Assembly: GCA_947498815.1 (NCBI GenBank) | Contig: CANMLU010000010.1 | Coordinates: forward strand, 110,868-174,867 | Direction: 5' to 3' | Source: an uncultured Aquimarina sp. | GTDB lineage: Bacteria > Bacteroidota > Bacteroidia > Flavobacteriales > Flavobacteriaceae | DNA length: 64,000 nt | In this document: positions 25,991 to 33,702 of the stretch, piece after piece | Position numbering within the stretch: position 1 is the stretch's first letter | Layout of the letters: every line of letters starts with the position of its first letter | The notes under the pieces: generated by a model | Seen by the model: the letters and a program-made list of their open reading frames with translations, nothing else | Databases searched by the model: none | Told to the model about the DNA's origin: nothing | Program-made: the position numbers and the translations under genes

Positions 25991-26875
25991 ATGGGTTATC
26001 AATTAGAGCTTAGACATTTTACTTATTTTTTGGCTGTAGCTGAAGAGTTGCACTTTAGGAATGCGGCCGATCGTTTATGTATTTCTCAGCCTGGATTGAG
26101 CAGGCAGATTAAGCAAATGGAAGAAATTATAGGTACATCACTTTTTATCAGAACCAAGAGAAAGGTAAACTTAACGGAAGCTGGAGTTTATCTCAAAAAA
26201 GAATTGGATTACATTTTTAACCATATTGATTTTACGGTTAAACAAACTCGCTTAATAGGTAAGGGGAGTACAGGCGAGATTAGGTTAGGTTTTTTGGGGT
26301 CTGCCATGCAAACCGTTATTCCAGAACTATTGTTGGCTTGTAACAAGGAGTTTCCGAATATAAAATTCAGTTTGGAAGAAATGCCAAATTATAATCAGGT
26401 TGAAGCTATTGAGAAAGATCAATTGGATATGGGTTTTGTAAGACTTTCTCGTGTACCAAAAGGTTTGAAAATGAAGACAGTGTTTGTAGATACTTTTTCT
26501 TTGGTTTTGCCCAAGAATCATCATCTTGATAAAACAAACTTTAAGAGGATTGACCAGGTTTCTGAGGAGAATTTTATTTTATTTTCATCAGATTATAGTT
26601 CGATATACTATGATAAGATCATGAGTATTTGCGAAGACAAAGGTTTCGCGCCCAAAGTCTCTCATAAATCGGTTCATGCACAAACAATCTATAAATTGGT
26701 TGAAAGTGGGCTAGGAGTTGCCATTGTTCCAACATCATTACAATATGGGTTTAATCTAGGCGTAAAATTTTTGGAAATCCCCAGGATACCTCAAAAAGCT
26801 ATACTTTCTGTTATTTGGAAAGAAGATAATCGCAACCCCGCTTTAAAACAGGTGGCTGGTTTATTGGATTTATAA
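25991..26875 (+). CDS. LysR-family transcriptional regulator, likely of hut
   Basis: A 294-residue regulator. Seen: N-terminal winged helix (ELRHFTYFLAVAEELHFRNAADRLCISQPGLSRQI-type, residues 6-41) and a C-terminal effector domain with the GSTGEIRLGFLGSA opening and SGLGVAIVPTSL near the end. Divergent placement next to hutH with a shared palindrome suggests it controls histidine use, with urocanate or histidine as possible effector. The classical HutC is of another family, so this would be a different solution. Confidence 0.85.
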   Translation: MGYQLELRHFTYFLAVAEELHFRNAADRLCISQPGLSRQIKQMEEIIGTSLFIRTKRKVNLTEAGVYLKKELDYIFNHIDFTVKQTRLIGKGSTGEIRLGFLGSAMQTVIPELLLACNKEFPNIKFSLEEMPNYNQVEAIEKDQLDMGFVRLSRVPKGLKMKTVFVDTFSLVLPKNHHLDKTNFKRIDQVSEENFILFSSDYSSIYYDKIMSICEDKGFAPKVSHKSVHAQTIYKLVESGLGVAIVPTSLQYGFNLGVKFLEIPRIPQKAILSVIWKEDNRNPALKQVAGLLDL

Positions 26876-27034
26876 GCTTAAGAAAGGATGTTAATACGGG
26901 TAAGGCTAGATTTTTTTTTATTTCTGGAAAGGGTTGTTTACTTTTGATCACTTGAGTTCATGTATTTTGAAATCAAAAAATATAACGAGATGTTTTTCGT
27001 TTAACTAATAATTTTGCTCCAAATTTTATATGTT

Positions 27035-27649
27035 ATGATTAAAAAATTGTTTTTTAGTATCCTGCTGCTTGGGTTGATTTCTCAGACTGCAACGGCTCAA
27101 ATAGAGTCTTTTATGATGGGTTTCAAATTCGGTGTTAATTTTGCCGATATTGAGGGAGAAGAGACAGATGGATTAGATCCAAGAACTAGTATTCATATAG
27201 GGTTAGCGGCAGAATTTCCTGTTAACGAGATCATAGCGATACATCCAGAATTGTTATACTCTTTCCAAGGCGTTAGTTTTGATAGTGAATTACCAAATTT
27301 TGATACAGAGTCACTTCAATTGGATTACATATATCTTCCGGTAATGGTTAAATATTACCCATTTTATGTAGTGCCAGGATTTAGTGTTGAAACAGGACCA
27401 CAAGTAGGGTATCTGGTAAGAGCAATATCAGAACGAAAAAATACGGTTAATGGTATTACTGAAACATCGGATGTGGATATAAAAGAATTCACTTCTGAAG
27501 TAGATTTTGGAGTTAATTTCGGATTGGGATATCATTTCGAAATAGGAGCATTTGTACAGGCACGATATAGCTTGGGATTGGGTGAGATTTTTGAAGACGC
27601 ACCAATACATCATTCAGTTTTTCAGTTTTCTACAGGATTTAAATTCTAA
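27035..27649 (+). CDS. PorT-like outer membrane beta-barrel protein
   Basis: A 204-residue exported protein. Seen: a signal peptide (MIKKLFFSILLLGLISQ..., cut after about residue 22, TATAQ), the opening FMMGFKFGVNFADIEG, then alternating strands with IHPELLYSFQG and GPQVGYLV and a C-terminal aromatic F in FSTGFKF, typical of eight-stranded PorT/OmpA-like barrels of the phylum. I chose the ATG at 27035, because the longer TTG frame lacks a signal sequence pattern. Role unknown. Confidence 0.82.
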   Translation: MIKKLFFSILLLGLISQTATAQIESFMMGFKFGVNFADIEGEETDGLDPRTSIHIGLAAEFPVNEIIAIHPELLYSFQGVSFDSELPNFDTESLQLDYIYLPVMVKYYPFYVVPGFSVETGPQVGYLVRAISERKNTVNGITETSDVDIKEFTSEVDFGVNFGLGYHFEIGAFVQARYSLGLGEIFEDAPIHHSVFQFSTGFKF

Positions 27650-27669
27650 TAAAACATTTTATAGATAAG

Positions 27670-27727
27670 ATGTACTGCATTTTAAAAGAGTAACTCTAAG
27701 CAAGTTCTCTCTTAAAATGCAGTACAT
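27670..27727. terminator. Bidirectional terminator
   Basis: A 21-bp stem (27670-27690 with 27707-27727, one mismatch) and a 16-nt loop lie between convergent genes. T runs flank the stem on the plus-strand side; it can serve both the barrel gene and the SnoaL-like gene. Confidence 0.8.
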
Positions 27728-27737
27728 TTTTTATATA

Positions 27738-28100
27738 TTAAGGCAACGCATAAAAAAACTGTTCTTCAGTAATTTTGCCATTATTTACTTGATACACTGC
27801 TAGTTCTTCGATTTGCATGCGGCCTTGACCTTTAAAAGTGCAGTCCATTTTCATTTTACAACTAAAATGATCATCCGCCACTATAGGATCTGATATTTCA
27901 CCTCCATGAAACTCCTCTACTGTAGCATACCAATCTTGACTTTTCTTGGTAACTGCATCTTTTCCTGAGGTTATTGAGTTTGGAACTTCGGGCATTTCTT
28001 TGCTGATAACATTTTGATCATACAGTTCATTTATGGCTTGCATATTTTCGCCCATGCGACATAGTTCTACTAAACGGTTGGCAACTTCTTGTGTGTTCAT
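27738..28100 (-). CDS. SnoaL-like/NTF2-fold protein
   Basis: A 120-residue protein with the cone-shaped NTF2/SnoaL fold expected. Seen: a first helix NRLVELCRMGENMQAINELYDQNVIS, the VTKKSQDW segment, then strands FHGGEISDPIVADDHFSCKMKMDCT and AVYQVNNGKITEEQFFYAL. No clear catalytic set is visible. Such proteins are steroid isomerase-like or polyketide cyclase-like enzymes or just binders. It stands alone downstream of the photolyase operon. Confidence 0.75.
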   Translation of the reverse strand: MNTQEVANRLVELCRMGENMQAINELYDQNVISKEMPEVPNSITSGKDAVTKKSQDWYATVEEFHGGEISDPIVADDHFSCKMKMDCTFKGQGRMQIEELAVYQVNNGKITEEQFFYALP

Positions 28101-28197
28101 TGGTATAAAGTTTTAAGGTTAGAGATGCTATAAAGTAGCATATAAAATACAAAAAACTTCAATTTGAATACTTTAAAGAAATGTTATAATTTGGTTC

Positions 28198-29505
28198 TTA
28201 GCCCACTGATTGTTTATATGTTTTCAAACATCGTTCGCGCGCAATTTTATGATCTACAATAGGTGAGGGGTATGTTAACTCATTGAGGTCTTTTACCCAG
28301 GTATGAATATATTCTAATTTCTTGTCAAATTTAGTGATTTGCGTAGTGGGGTTAAATATTCTAAAATACGGAGCAGCATCTACTCCGGATCCTGCAGCCC
28401 ATTGCCAATTACCTATATTGGCCGACATGTCATAATCCAATAGTTTTTTGGCAAAATAAGTTTCACCCCAACGCCAATCGATTAATAAATGTTTACATAA
28501 AAAACTTGCCACCACCATTCGAACTCTATTATGCATATACCCTGTTTGGTTTAATTGCCTCATTCCGGCATCTACAAGAGGATAACCAGTTTCTCCATTC
28601 TTCCATTTTTCAAAGTCTTCTTCGTTATTTCTCCATTCAATTCTATCATATTTCGGTCTAAAGGATTTATGAACCGTATGAGGGTAGTGCCATAGTATTT
28701 GCATAAAAAACTCACGCCAGATTAGTTCTGACCAAAACACTTCGTTTTCTTCGGCAATAGCTTTTTTTATCAAAGACCTTATACTCACTGTTCCGAAACG
28801 AAGGTGTGGACCAAGTCTCGAAGTCCCGTTTTTTATGGAAGGAAAATCTCGTGTGGCTTCATAATTTTGTATAAGATATGGAGAAACTTCATAGTCTGGA
28901 ATTTTGATGGTCGCTGGTATAAATCCCATCTCTTCTAAGGATACATTCTCATATTCTATGTCCTTTACAAGAGTATTGAAATGCGTTTTTGTATCAAACG
29001 GACTTAACAGAGAAGGAGTAAAGTTTTCTTTCCATTTGTTCTTGTATGGGGTATAAACGACATATGGAGTCCCATCTGCTTTAACTATTTCATCTTTTTC
29101 GAAAATAACCTGATCCTTACATGTTCGGAATGATATGTCATTTTGATTTAGAAGTTCTTTTATTTTGGCATCTCGATCTTTTGCATAAGGTTCATAATCA
29201 TGGTTCGTGTATACCTCTTTTATTTTAAATTTTGAAATTAATTTTTTGAAAACAGTTTCTGGAGAACCATAATATAGACGAATAGAACTTCCATAAGTTT
29301 GCTTAAGTACAACATTCAATTTCTGTAAAGTTTCAAAAATAAATGTAACTCTTGGATCATCTTGCGGTAAGTGATCAAGAATATTTTTATCGAAAATGAA
29401 AATTGGCAAAACATTATAGCCACTCGTTAAGGCTTTATGCAAAGCATTGTTATCATCCAGTCTAAGATCGCGTCTGAACCAAAATACTGCGAGTTCTTGA
29501 TTCAT
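28198..29505 (-). CDS. Deoxyribodipyrimidine photolyase family protein
   Basis: A 435-residue light-driven DNA repair flavoprotein. Seen: N-terminal alpha/beta domain FWFRRDLRLDDN (antenna domain) and a C-terminal FAD domain with GTSRLGPHLRFGTVS, WREFFMQILW and the flavin-binding LLDYDMSANIGNWQW and DAAPYFRIFNP. I chose the ATG at 29505; an ORF start 21 codons upstream overlaps the preceding SDR gene. Photolyase of the class I type is most likely, but cryptochrome cannot be excluded. It is in an operon with an SDR and an SRPBCC gene. Confidence 0.9.
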   Translation of the reverse strand: MNQELAVFWFRRDLRLDDNNALHKALTSGYNVLPIFIFDKNILDHLPQDDPRVTFIFETLQKLNVVLKQTYGSSIRLYYGSPETVFKKLISKFKIKEVYTNHDYEPYAKDRDAKIKELLNQNDISFRTCKDQVIFEKDEIVKADGTPYVVYTPYKNKWKENFTPSLLSPFDTKTHFNTLVKDIEYENVSLEEMGFIPATIKIPDYEVSPYLIQNYEATRDFPSIKNGTSRLGPHLRFGTVSIRSLIKKAIAEENEVFWSELIWREFFMQILWHYPHTVHKSFRPKYDRIEWRNNEEDFEKWKNGETGYPLVDAGMRQLNQTGYMHNRVRMVVASFLCKHLLIDWRWGETYFAKKLLDYDMSANIGNWQWAAGSGVDAAPYFRIFNPTTQITKFDKKLEYIHTWVKDLNELTYPSPIVDHKIARERCLKTYKQSVG

Positions 29506-29507
29506 AC

Positions 29508-30206
29508 TTAATTTATGTTTAGGGTAGACATTCCACCGTCGACACCGATAACCTGACCCGTAATCCAACTGCTGTCATCACTTAATAAAAACCCTGCGAT
29601 ATTGGCAATATCTTCTGCTTGTCCAACACGTTTCATGGGATGTCTATTATTCATTAATTCTTTTTTCTTGTCATTACCCAATAATCTTTTGGCTAAAGGC
29701 GTGTCGGTAAGCGAAGGTGCTATTACATTTACTCTAAATTGTGGGGCATACTCTGCGGCCAGAGCTTTTGCAAATCCTTCGATAGCACCTTTTGCGGCAG
29801 CAATGCTGGTGTGGTATGGCATACCTACCTTAACCGCTACAGTACTGAAGAAGATTAAACTAGCCTGATTGGACGCTGTGAGTTTTGGTAGTAGCACATG
29901 AATAATTTTAACCAAAAACATAAAGTTGATTTGCATATCGTCCTCAAAAGCTTCGGGATTAAGCATTTTGAAAGGTTTCAAGTTGATGCTCCCCGGACAA
30001 TATACAAAACCGTCAATTCTATCTGGAAGTGTGGAAGTATCAATTTCGTCTTTGGAAGCATCATACGGGATATGTGTTACTTCAAGATTTCCTAGATTTT
30101 CTGATGTCCTTGAGGCAATAAAGATATTATATTGGTTATATAATTTTAAAGCTATTTCAAAGCCAATACCGTGACTACCACCAATAAGTAATATGTTTTT
30201 TCTCAT
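29508..30206 (-). CDS. SDR-family protein of the photolyase operon
   Basis: A 232-residue SDR, shorter than the classical type. Seen: a cofactor loop GGSHGIGFE (8-16), the active-site YHTSIAAAKGAIEG in place of the common YxxSK, and VIGVDGGMS at the end. The Tyr and Lys are spaced further apart than in YxxxK, so activity may be altered. It ends two bp before the photolyase start and is preceded closely by an SRPBCC gene, a conserved-looking trio in flavobacteria by my recollection. Confidence 0.8.
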   Translation of the reverse strand: MRKNILLIGGSHGIGFEIALKLYNQYNIFIASRTSENLGNLEVTHIPYDASKDEIDTSTLPDRIDGFVYCPGSINLKPFKMLNPEAFEDDMQINFMFLVKIIHVLLPKLTASNQASLIFFSTVAVKVGMPYHTSIAAAKGAIEGFAKALAAEYAPQFRVNVIAPSLTDTPLAKRLLGNDKKKELMNNRHPMKRVGQAEDIANIAGFLLSDDSSWITGQVIGVDGGMSTLNIN

Positions 30207-30226
30207 TAGTTATGTATTTATAAAAA

Positions 30227-30721
30227 TTAAGAAAATATGATTTGATTTTTTGTGTTTGATTCGAAGTTACCAAATAACTCGACTAATTTCTTTTCGCGAT
30301 ACAGGAAAATTTCCTTGAGTTTTGGTTTTACAAGTATTGGATGTACTAATTGTCCTAATACACCAAAAGGAACTTTATAATCTATAATGTCTTCCATTTC
30401 GACACCCCCTGGAATTTCTTTTATGAAGTGTTTATGGTGCCATAGTGCATAGGGGCCAAACCGTTGCTCATCAACAAAGTGTTTTTTATCGACAACATGA
30501 GTGATTTCTGTAACCCATTTGTTTTTTATTCCCGCCATAGGTGTTACAATGTATTGTATAATTTGACCAGGATACATTTCACGATCGGCGCCCGAGATAA
30601 TTTCGAACCCCATATAATCTGGAGTAATAGTTTTTAGATTTTTTGGATTCGATAAAAACTCCCATGCCTTTTCTAAGGAAATAGGAAGGTTTTGTTTGGC
30701 TTTGAGCGTATAGATTTTCAT
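30227..30721 (-). CDS. SRPBCC-domain protein
   Basis: A 164-residue protein with the START/Bet v1 helix-grip fold of SRPBCC. Seen: the opening TLKAKQNLPISLEKAWEFLSNPKNLKTITP, then KNKWVTEITHV, EQRFGPYALWHHKHFIKE and MEDIIDYKVPFG. Such proteins bind hydrophobic ligands and include the phylum's cyclase-like proteins next to photolyases. Function unknown; a role in pigment or light-stress ligand binding is inferred. It is first gene of the SRPBCC-SDR-photolyase operon. Confidence 0.8.
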   Translation of the reverse strand: MKIYTLKAKQNLPISLEKAWEFLSNPKNLKTITPDYMGFEIISGADREMYPGQIIQYIVTPMAGIKNKWVTEITHVVDKKHFVDEQRFGPYALWHHKHFIKEIPGGVEMEDIIDYKVPFGVLGQLVHPILVKPKLKEIFLYREKKLVELFGNFESNTKNQIIFS

Positions 30722-30731
30722 TGAAGTACGT

Positions 30732-30745
30732 TATCATTAATGATA
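30732..30745. promoter_or_regulatory. 14-bp palindrome near the photolyase operon start
   Basis: TATCATTAATGATA is a perfect palindrome 11 bp before the SRPBCC start codon, in the leader of the operon. It may bind a regulator or affect initiation. Confidence 0.35.
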
Positions 30746-30759
30746 TAAATGTACATTCA

Positions 30760-30796
30760 TTTTGTTTAACTTTTGTCATTAAAATGTTAAACAAAA
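30760..30796. promoter_or_regulatory. Operator-like inverted repeat upstream of the photolyase operon
   Basis: TTTTGTTTAAC (30760-30770) is a perfect inverted copy of GTTAAACAAAA (30786-30796), 15 bp apart, in the 87-bp gap before the operon. The 26-bp centre spacing and TTGTTTAAC word suit a MerR/LitR-type light regulator, known from other bacteria to control photolyase genes. A hairpin acting as terminator of the upstream gene is the alternative. Confidence 0.45.
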
Positions 30797-30808
30797 AATA
30801 ATTTTATT

Positions 30809-31165
30809 CTAAAAATAACCTTCGGCCCAAGATTTGGCTTCTTCTATACACGAAAAGAACACAAAAGTTTTACCATATAAAGACTGTTCGATTACGGCTT
30901 TATCTCTTTCTCGATCATCACTAGATACTACTGCCAAACCTTTCATGTTGGGCAATTGCCCTTGTTTGTATATTTTGTTACTGATGTTGTGTTTGTACTT
31001 ACGATAACTGATCATCAAAAAATCCTTGGATTTATAATGCGATCGAAGTTTATCTCTTATCACAGATGCCTTGTCTAGGGTTAAACTCTCATTTTCGTTA
31101 ATAGTGAGTACTACGAATTGATCATATAACTCCATTTGGCAAAATTCATTAGAAAAATGCTCCAT
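30809..31165 (-). CDS. STAS/SpoIIAA-like small protein
   Basis: A 118-residue protein. I place the start at 31165 (MEHFSNEFCQ); the longer frame to 31258 would overlap the aquaporin gene's end. Seen: an alpha/beta pattern (FVVLTINENESLTLDKA, DFLMISYRKY, GLAVVSSDDRERDKAVIEQ, FFSCIEEAKSWAEGYF) fitting the STAS/SpoIIAA-like fold common in Bacteroidota. No catalytic residues visible. Function unknown. Confidence 0.6.
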   Translation of the reverse strand: MEHFSNEFCQMELYDQFVVLTINENESLTLDKASVIRDKLRSHYKSKDFLMISYRKYKHNISNKIYKQGQLPNMKGLAVVSSDDRERDKAVIEQSLYGKTFVFFSCIEEAKSWAEGYF

Positions 31166-31251
31166 AAGGGGAAATGGTTTATTAGGCAATAAATATATGT
31201 TAAAAAGTATGATTTTTGCAAACTTTGCGCTCGATAATGGAGTAGGCAATT

Positions 31252-31911
31252 TTAGCAATCATCGCAACAATTGTCTGGTTTTACTAATTTACAGGTTAAA
31301 ACTGCTAATAATGCACCTATAATTGGAGCAATAAAATACAACCATTGATGTTCCCAGTGCCCAGATAATAATGCAGGGCCCAGTGATCTGGCAGGGTTCA
31401 TAGATGCTTTGGTTATAGGACCGGCAAACATTGCTTCTAGCAATACAACGCCTCCGATAGCTATACCGGCCATGGTTCCTGTTTCTTTTGAACCCGTAGA
31501 GACGTTAATAATTACTACCATAAGGAAGTATGCCAAAAGTAATTCTAGAATAAATGCTCTTGTGCTATCAACCGAAGGTAGTGTCCCTCCGAGATATTCA
31601 CTTGCAGGAAACAAATATAATAATATGCTACTAGCCGCAATAGCACCAATGCATTGTGCGACTATGTATTTGGGCACTTCTTTCCATTCAAATTTTTTGG
31701 CATAGGCGAAAGCGATGGTAACGGCGGGGTTAAAATGCGCTCCAGAGATTTCTCCGAATGCATATATCATTGCCATAACAATTAATCCCCAAGTAATTGC
31801 TATACCAACATGAGTAACATCTCCGCCAGTAACTTCATTTATAGTCATGGCACCGGTTCCACAAAAGACTAAGCTAAATGTTCCTATGCTCTCTGAAATA
31901 TATTTCCGCAT
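31252..31911 (-). CDS. Aquaporin-family channel
   Basis: A 219-residue six-helix membrane channel of the MIP family. Seen: the two half-helix motifs NPAVTIAF (NPA at 61-63) and NPARSLGPA (NPA at 172-174, selectivity Arg175 region), and hydrophobic segments at about 8-25, 38-55, 83-101, 118-138, 146-162 and 195-212. Ser after the second NPAR rather than Asp points to water rather than glycerol transport. The last residues NCCDDC are an unusual Cys-rich tail that might bind metal. It is divergent from the DUF2911 gene. Confidence 0.9.
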   Translation of the reverse strand: MRKYISESIGTFSLVFCGTGAMTINEVTGGDVTHVGIAITWGLIVMAMIYAFGEISGAHFNPAVTIAFAYAKKFEWKEVPKYIVAQCIGAIAASSILLYLFPASEYLGGTLPSVDSTRAFILELLLAYFLMVVIINVSTGSKETGTMAGIAIGGVVLLEAMFAGPITKASMNPARSLGPALLSGHWEHQWLYFIAPIIGALLAVLTCKLVKPDNCCDDC

Positions 31912-32030
31912 GATTGTTATACTATGGTGGCAAATATACTACTACTTATTTTAAGTTTTTGTTAACTCTTAATGTATATGTAATCCTTTATTTTCGTTAT
32001 TCACAATTCAAACAAACTAAACTATACACC

Positions 32031-32873
32031 ATGAAAAAAATTGTCTTATTTCTTTCTGCGGCTTTATTATCATTAGGTATTGAGGCTCAGGTAAAAACAC
32101 CCCAACCTAGCCCAACTTCAAAAATTGAGCAGGTAATCGGATTAACAGATGTTTCTGTTGAGTACTCGCGTCCTAGCATGAGAGGAAGAACTATTTTTGG
32201 AAATCTGGTACCTTATGACAAACTATGGAGAACAGGTGCTAATAAGAATACACAAATTACTTTTAGTGATGATGTAAAAGTTGAAGGTACCGAGCTTAAA
32301 AAAGGTACGTATGCTATTTTTACTAAGCCAGGTAAAGAAAACTGGGAAGTAATTTTTTATAGCGATGCAAGTAACTGGGGAACTCCACAAAAGTGGGATG
32401 ACGCCAAAGTTGCAGCCAAAGCCACAGTAAAATCAGTTGAAATCCCAATGAATGTAGAAACCTTTACAATCATGTTTAGTGATTTTACAATGGATTCTGC
32501 TAAATTGAATTTTATTTGGGCAAATACTGAAGCGGCTGTAAAGGTTGAAGTACCGTCTAAAAAAATTGCTTTAGCTAGTATCGAAAAAACAATGGCAGGT
32601 CCATCTGCTGGTGATCACTATCAAGCGGCTGTTTTTTATAAGGATATCGAAGATTTCGCTAAAGCGAAAGAGCATATTGATAAAGCAATTTCTATGCGTG
32701 AGAAACCGGCTTTCTGGTATCACAGACAACAATCTTTGATTTATGCTAAAGGCGGAGATAAGCCTGGTGCAATAAAAGCTGCAAAAACTTCGTTAGAGTT
32801 AGCAGAAAAGGCAGGAAACGCTGATTACGTAAAATTGAACAAAGATTCCCTTGCAGAGTGGGGAGCTAAATAA
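32031..32873 (+). CDS. DUF2911-domain exported protein with TPR-like tail
   Basis: A 280-residue protein. I start it at 32031 where a signal peptide begins (MKKIVLFLSAALLSLGIEAQ). Seen: the DUF2911 core VEYSRPSMRGRTIFGNLVPYDKLWRTGANKNT-type segment (about residues 40-70), GTYAIFTKPGKENWEVIFY, and helices with the pattern of TPR-like repeats near the end (residues about 200-275). Periplasmic location is likely. The function of DUF2911 is not established; it is common and often abundant in marine flavobacteria. Confidence 0.87.
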   Translation: MKKIVLFLSAALLSLGIEAQVKTPQPSPTSKIEQVIGLTDVSVEYSRPSMRGRTIFGNLVPYDKLWRTGANKNTQITFSDDVKVEGTELKKGTYAIFTKPGKENWEVIFYSDASNWGTPQKWDDAKVAAKATVKSVEIPMNVETFTIMFSDFTMDSAKLNFIWANTEAAVKVEVPSKKIALASIEKTMAGPSAGDHYQAAVFYKDIEDFAKAKEHIDKAISMREKPAFWYHRQQSLIYAKGGDKPGAIKAAKTSLELAEKAGNADYVKLNKDSLAEWGAK

Positions 32874-32900
32874 ACACTCTTTTTCACACACACAAATCAA

Positions 32901-32935
32901 AAAAGCGTTCTGTAACCTACAGAACGCTTTTTTTA
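32901..32935. terminator. Bidirectional terminator
   Basis: GCGTTCTGTA (32905-32914) pairs perfectly with TACAGAACGC (32918-32927) around a 3-nt loop, with A and T tracts on either side. It sits between the convergent DUF2911 and XRE genes. Confidence 0.9.
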
Positions 32936-33136
32936 TTAGTCTTCATCTTCCAGAAAGAAAATCTCGTCGACTGATTTTTTAAATAATCTTCCTATTTTAA
33001 GTGCTAATACTGTAGAGGGAACATATTTATTTTTCTCCATAGCATTAATGGTTTGTCTGCTCACACCAATTTTTTCGGCCAAATCTGCCTGAGTAAGGTC
33101 ATGAACTGCTCTTTCGATTTTGATTCTATTTTTCAT
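32936..33136 (-). CDS. XRE-family helix-turn-helix regulator
   Basis: A 66-residue single-domain regulator. Seen: the HTH pattern LTQADLAEKIGVSRQTINAMEKNKYVPST (about residues 13-41), then LKIGRLFKKSVDEIF, the standard Cro/CI-type end (YozG-like). It overlaps the membrane protein gene upstream by 11 bp and is co-transcribed with it. Such pairs with a small membrane protein are frequent in Bacteroidota. It probably acts on the operator at 33622-33666. Confidence 0.88.
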   Translation of the reverse strand: MKNRIKIERAVHDLTQADLAEKIGVSRQTINAMEKNKYVPSTVLALKIGRLFKKSVDEIFFLEDED

Positions 33137-33593
33137 GACCAGTTTTTTTGTAGACTAAATAATTGAAACGAAGAATAAAAATGATGAGCGGTGTAAACAT
33201 ATTATAGACCAAAACATGAAAATACCTGATGTCATAAATAAATACATTGGCAAATAATAAAATAGCATAGTTTACCAAAATTGCCCAAGCGAGAGCATCC
33301 AGCCTTACTTTGGAAATAAATTCGTCTTCAATTTTTTCTTTAGAAAAACATACGAGTAACCCACCGACTATAATACAAATAGTAATCAGCTCATCTACAA
33401 TGCTATTCTCAATGATTTTTAATATTCCATTCTCGGTTGATAAAAATGTGTCAAAGTGGAATAAGGAAATCACATTGGTCGTTAAGAAATTTGACTCATA
33501 TTCATTTAAAGAATGAATCACACCTAAGATGATACCAATGGTAAGAAGTGCCCAACCTGGCTTTTTAAATTTGTTTGATACTAAATATTTCAT
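33126..33593 (-). CDS. Four-helix membrane protein partner of the XRE regulator
   Basis: A 155-residue protein with about four hydrophobic helices (residues 10-27, 62-80, 98-115 and 124-146). I start it at 33593 (MKYLVSNKFK); the upstream ORF start lies in the promoter. Segment FSKEKIEDEFISKVRLDALAWAI is characteristic of membrane proteins co-encoded with YozG-like regulators (DUF2975-like). Likely role: membrane signal partner of the regulator; the ligand is unknown. Confidence 0.75.
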   Translation of the reverse strand: MKYLVSNKFKKPGWALLTIGIILGVIHSLNEYESNFLTTNVISLFHFDTFLSTENGILKIIENSIVDELITICIIVGGLLVCFSKEKIEDEFISKVRLDALAWAILVNYAILLFANVFIYDIRYFHVLVYNMFTPLIIFILRFNYLVYKKTGHEK

Positions 33594-33621
33594 CGTATTC
33601 GATTTTTGATTAATGAAATAC

Positions 33622-33666
33622 AAATGTAAAGTAAAATTTACTAAATGTAAAATAAACTTTACATTT
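33622..33666. promoter_or_regulatory. Tandem/inverted operator of the membrane protein-XRE operon
   Basis: AAATGTAAAGT (33622-33632) is repeated as AAATGTAAAAT at 33643-33653 exactly 21 bp on, and inverted perfectly as ACTTTACATTT at 33656-33666. On the minus strand TACATTTG (33621-33628) matches the -7 consensus and overlaps the first arm. Regulator binding would cover the promoter, so auto-repression by the XRE protein is likely. Confidence 0.55.
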
Positions 33667-33702
33667 TATTGTATAATAAATTCATTTTACAAATTTCAAT
33701 GA

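Noticed and set aside
28198-29568. Longer photolyase start at 29568
   Set aside because: The extra 21 residues overlap the SDR gene's coding sequence and do not fit the family N-terminus.
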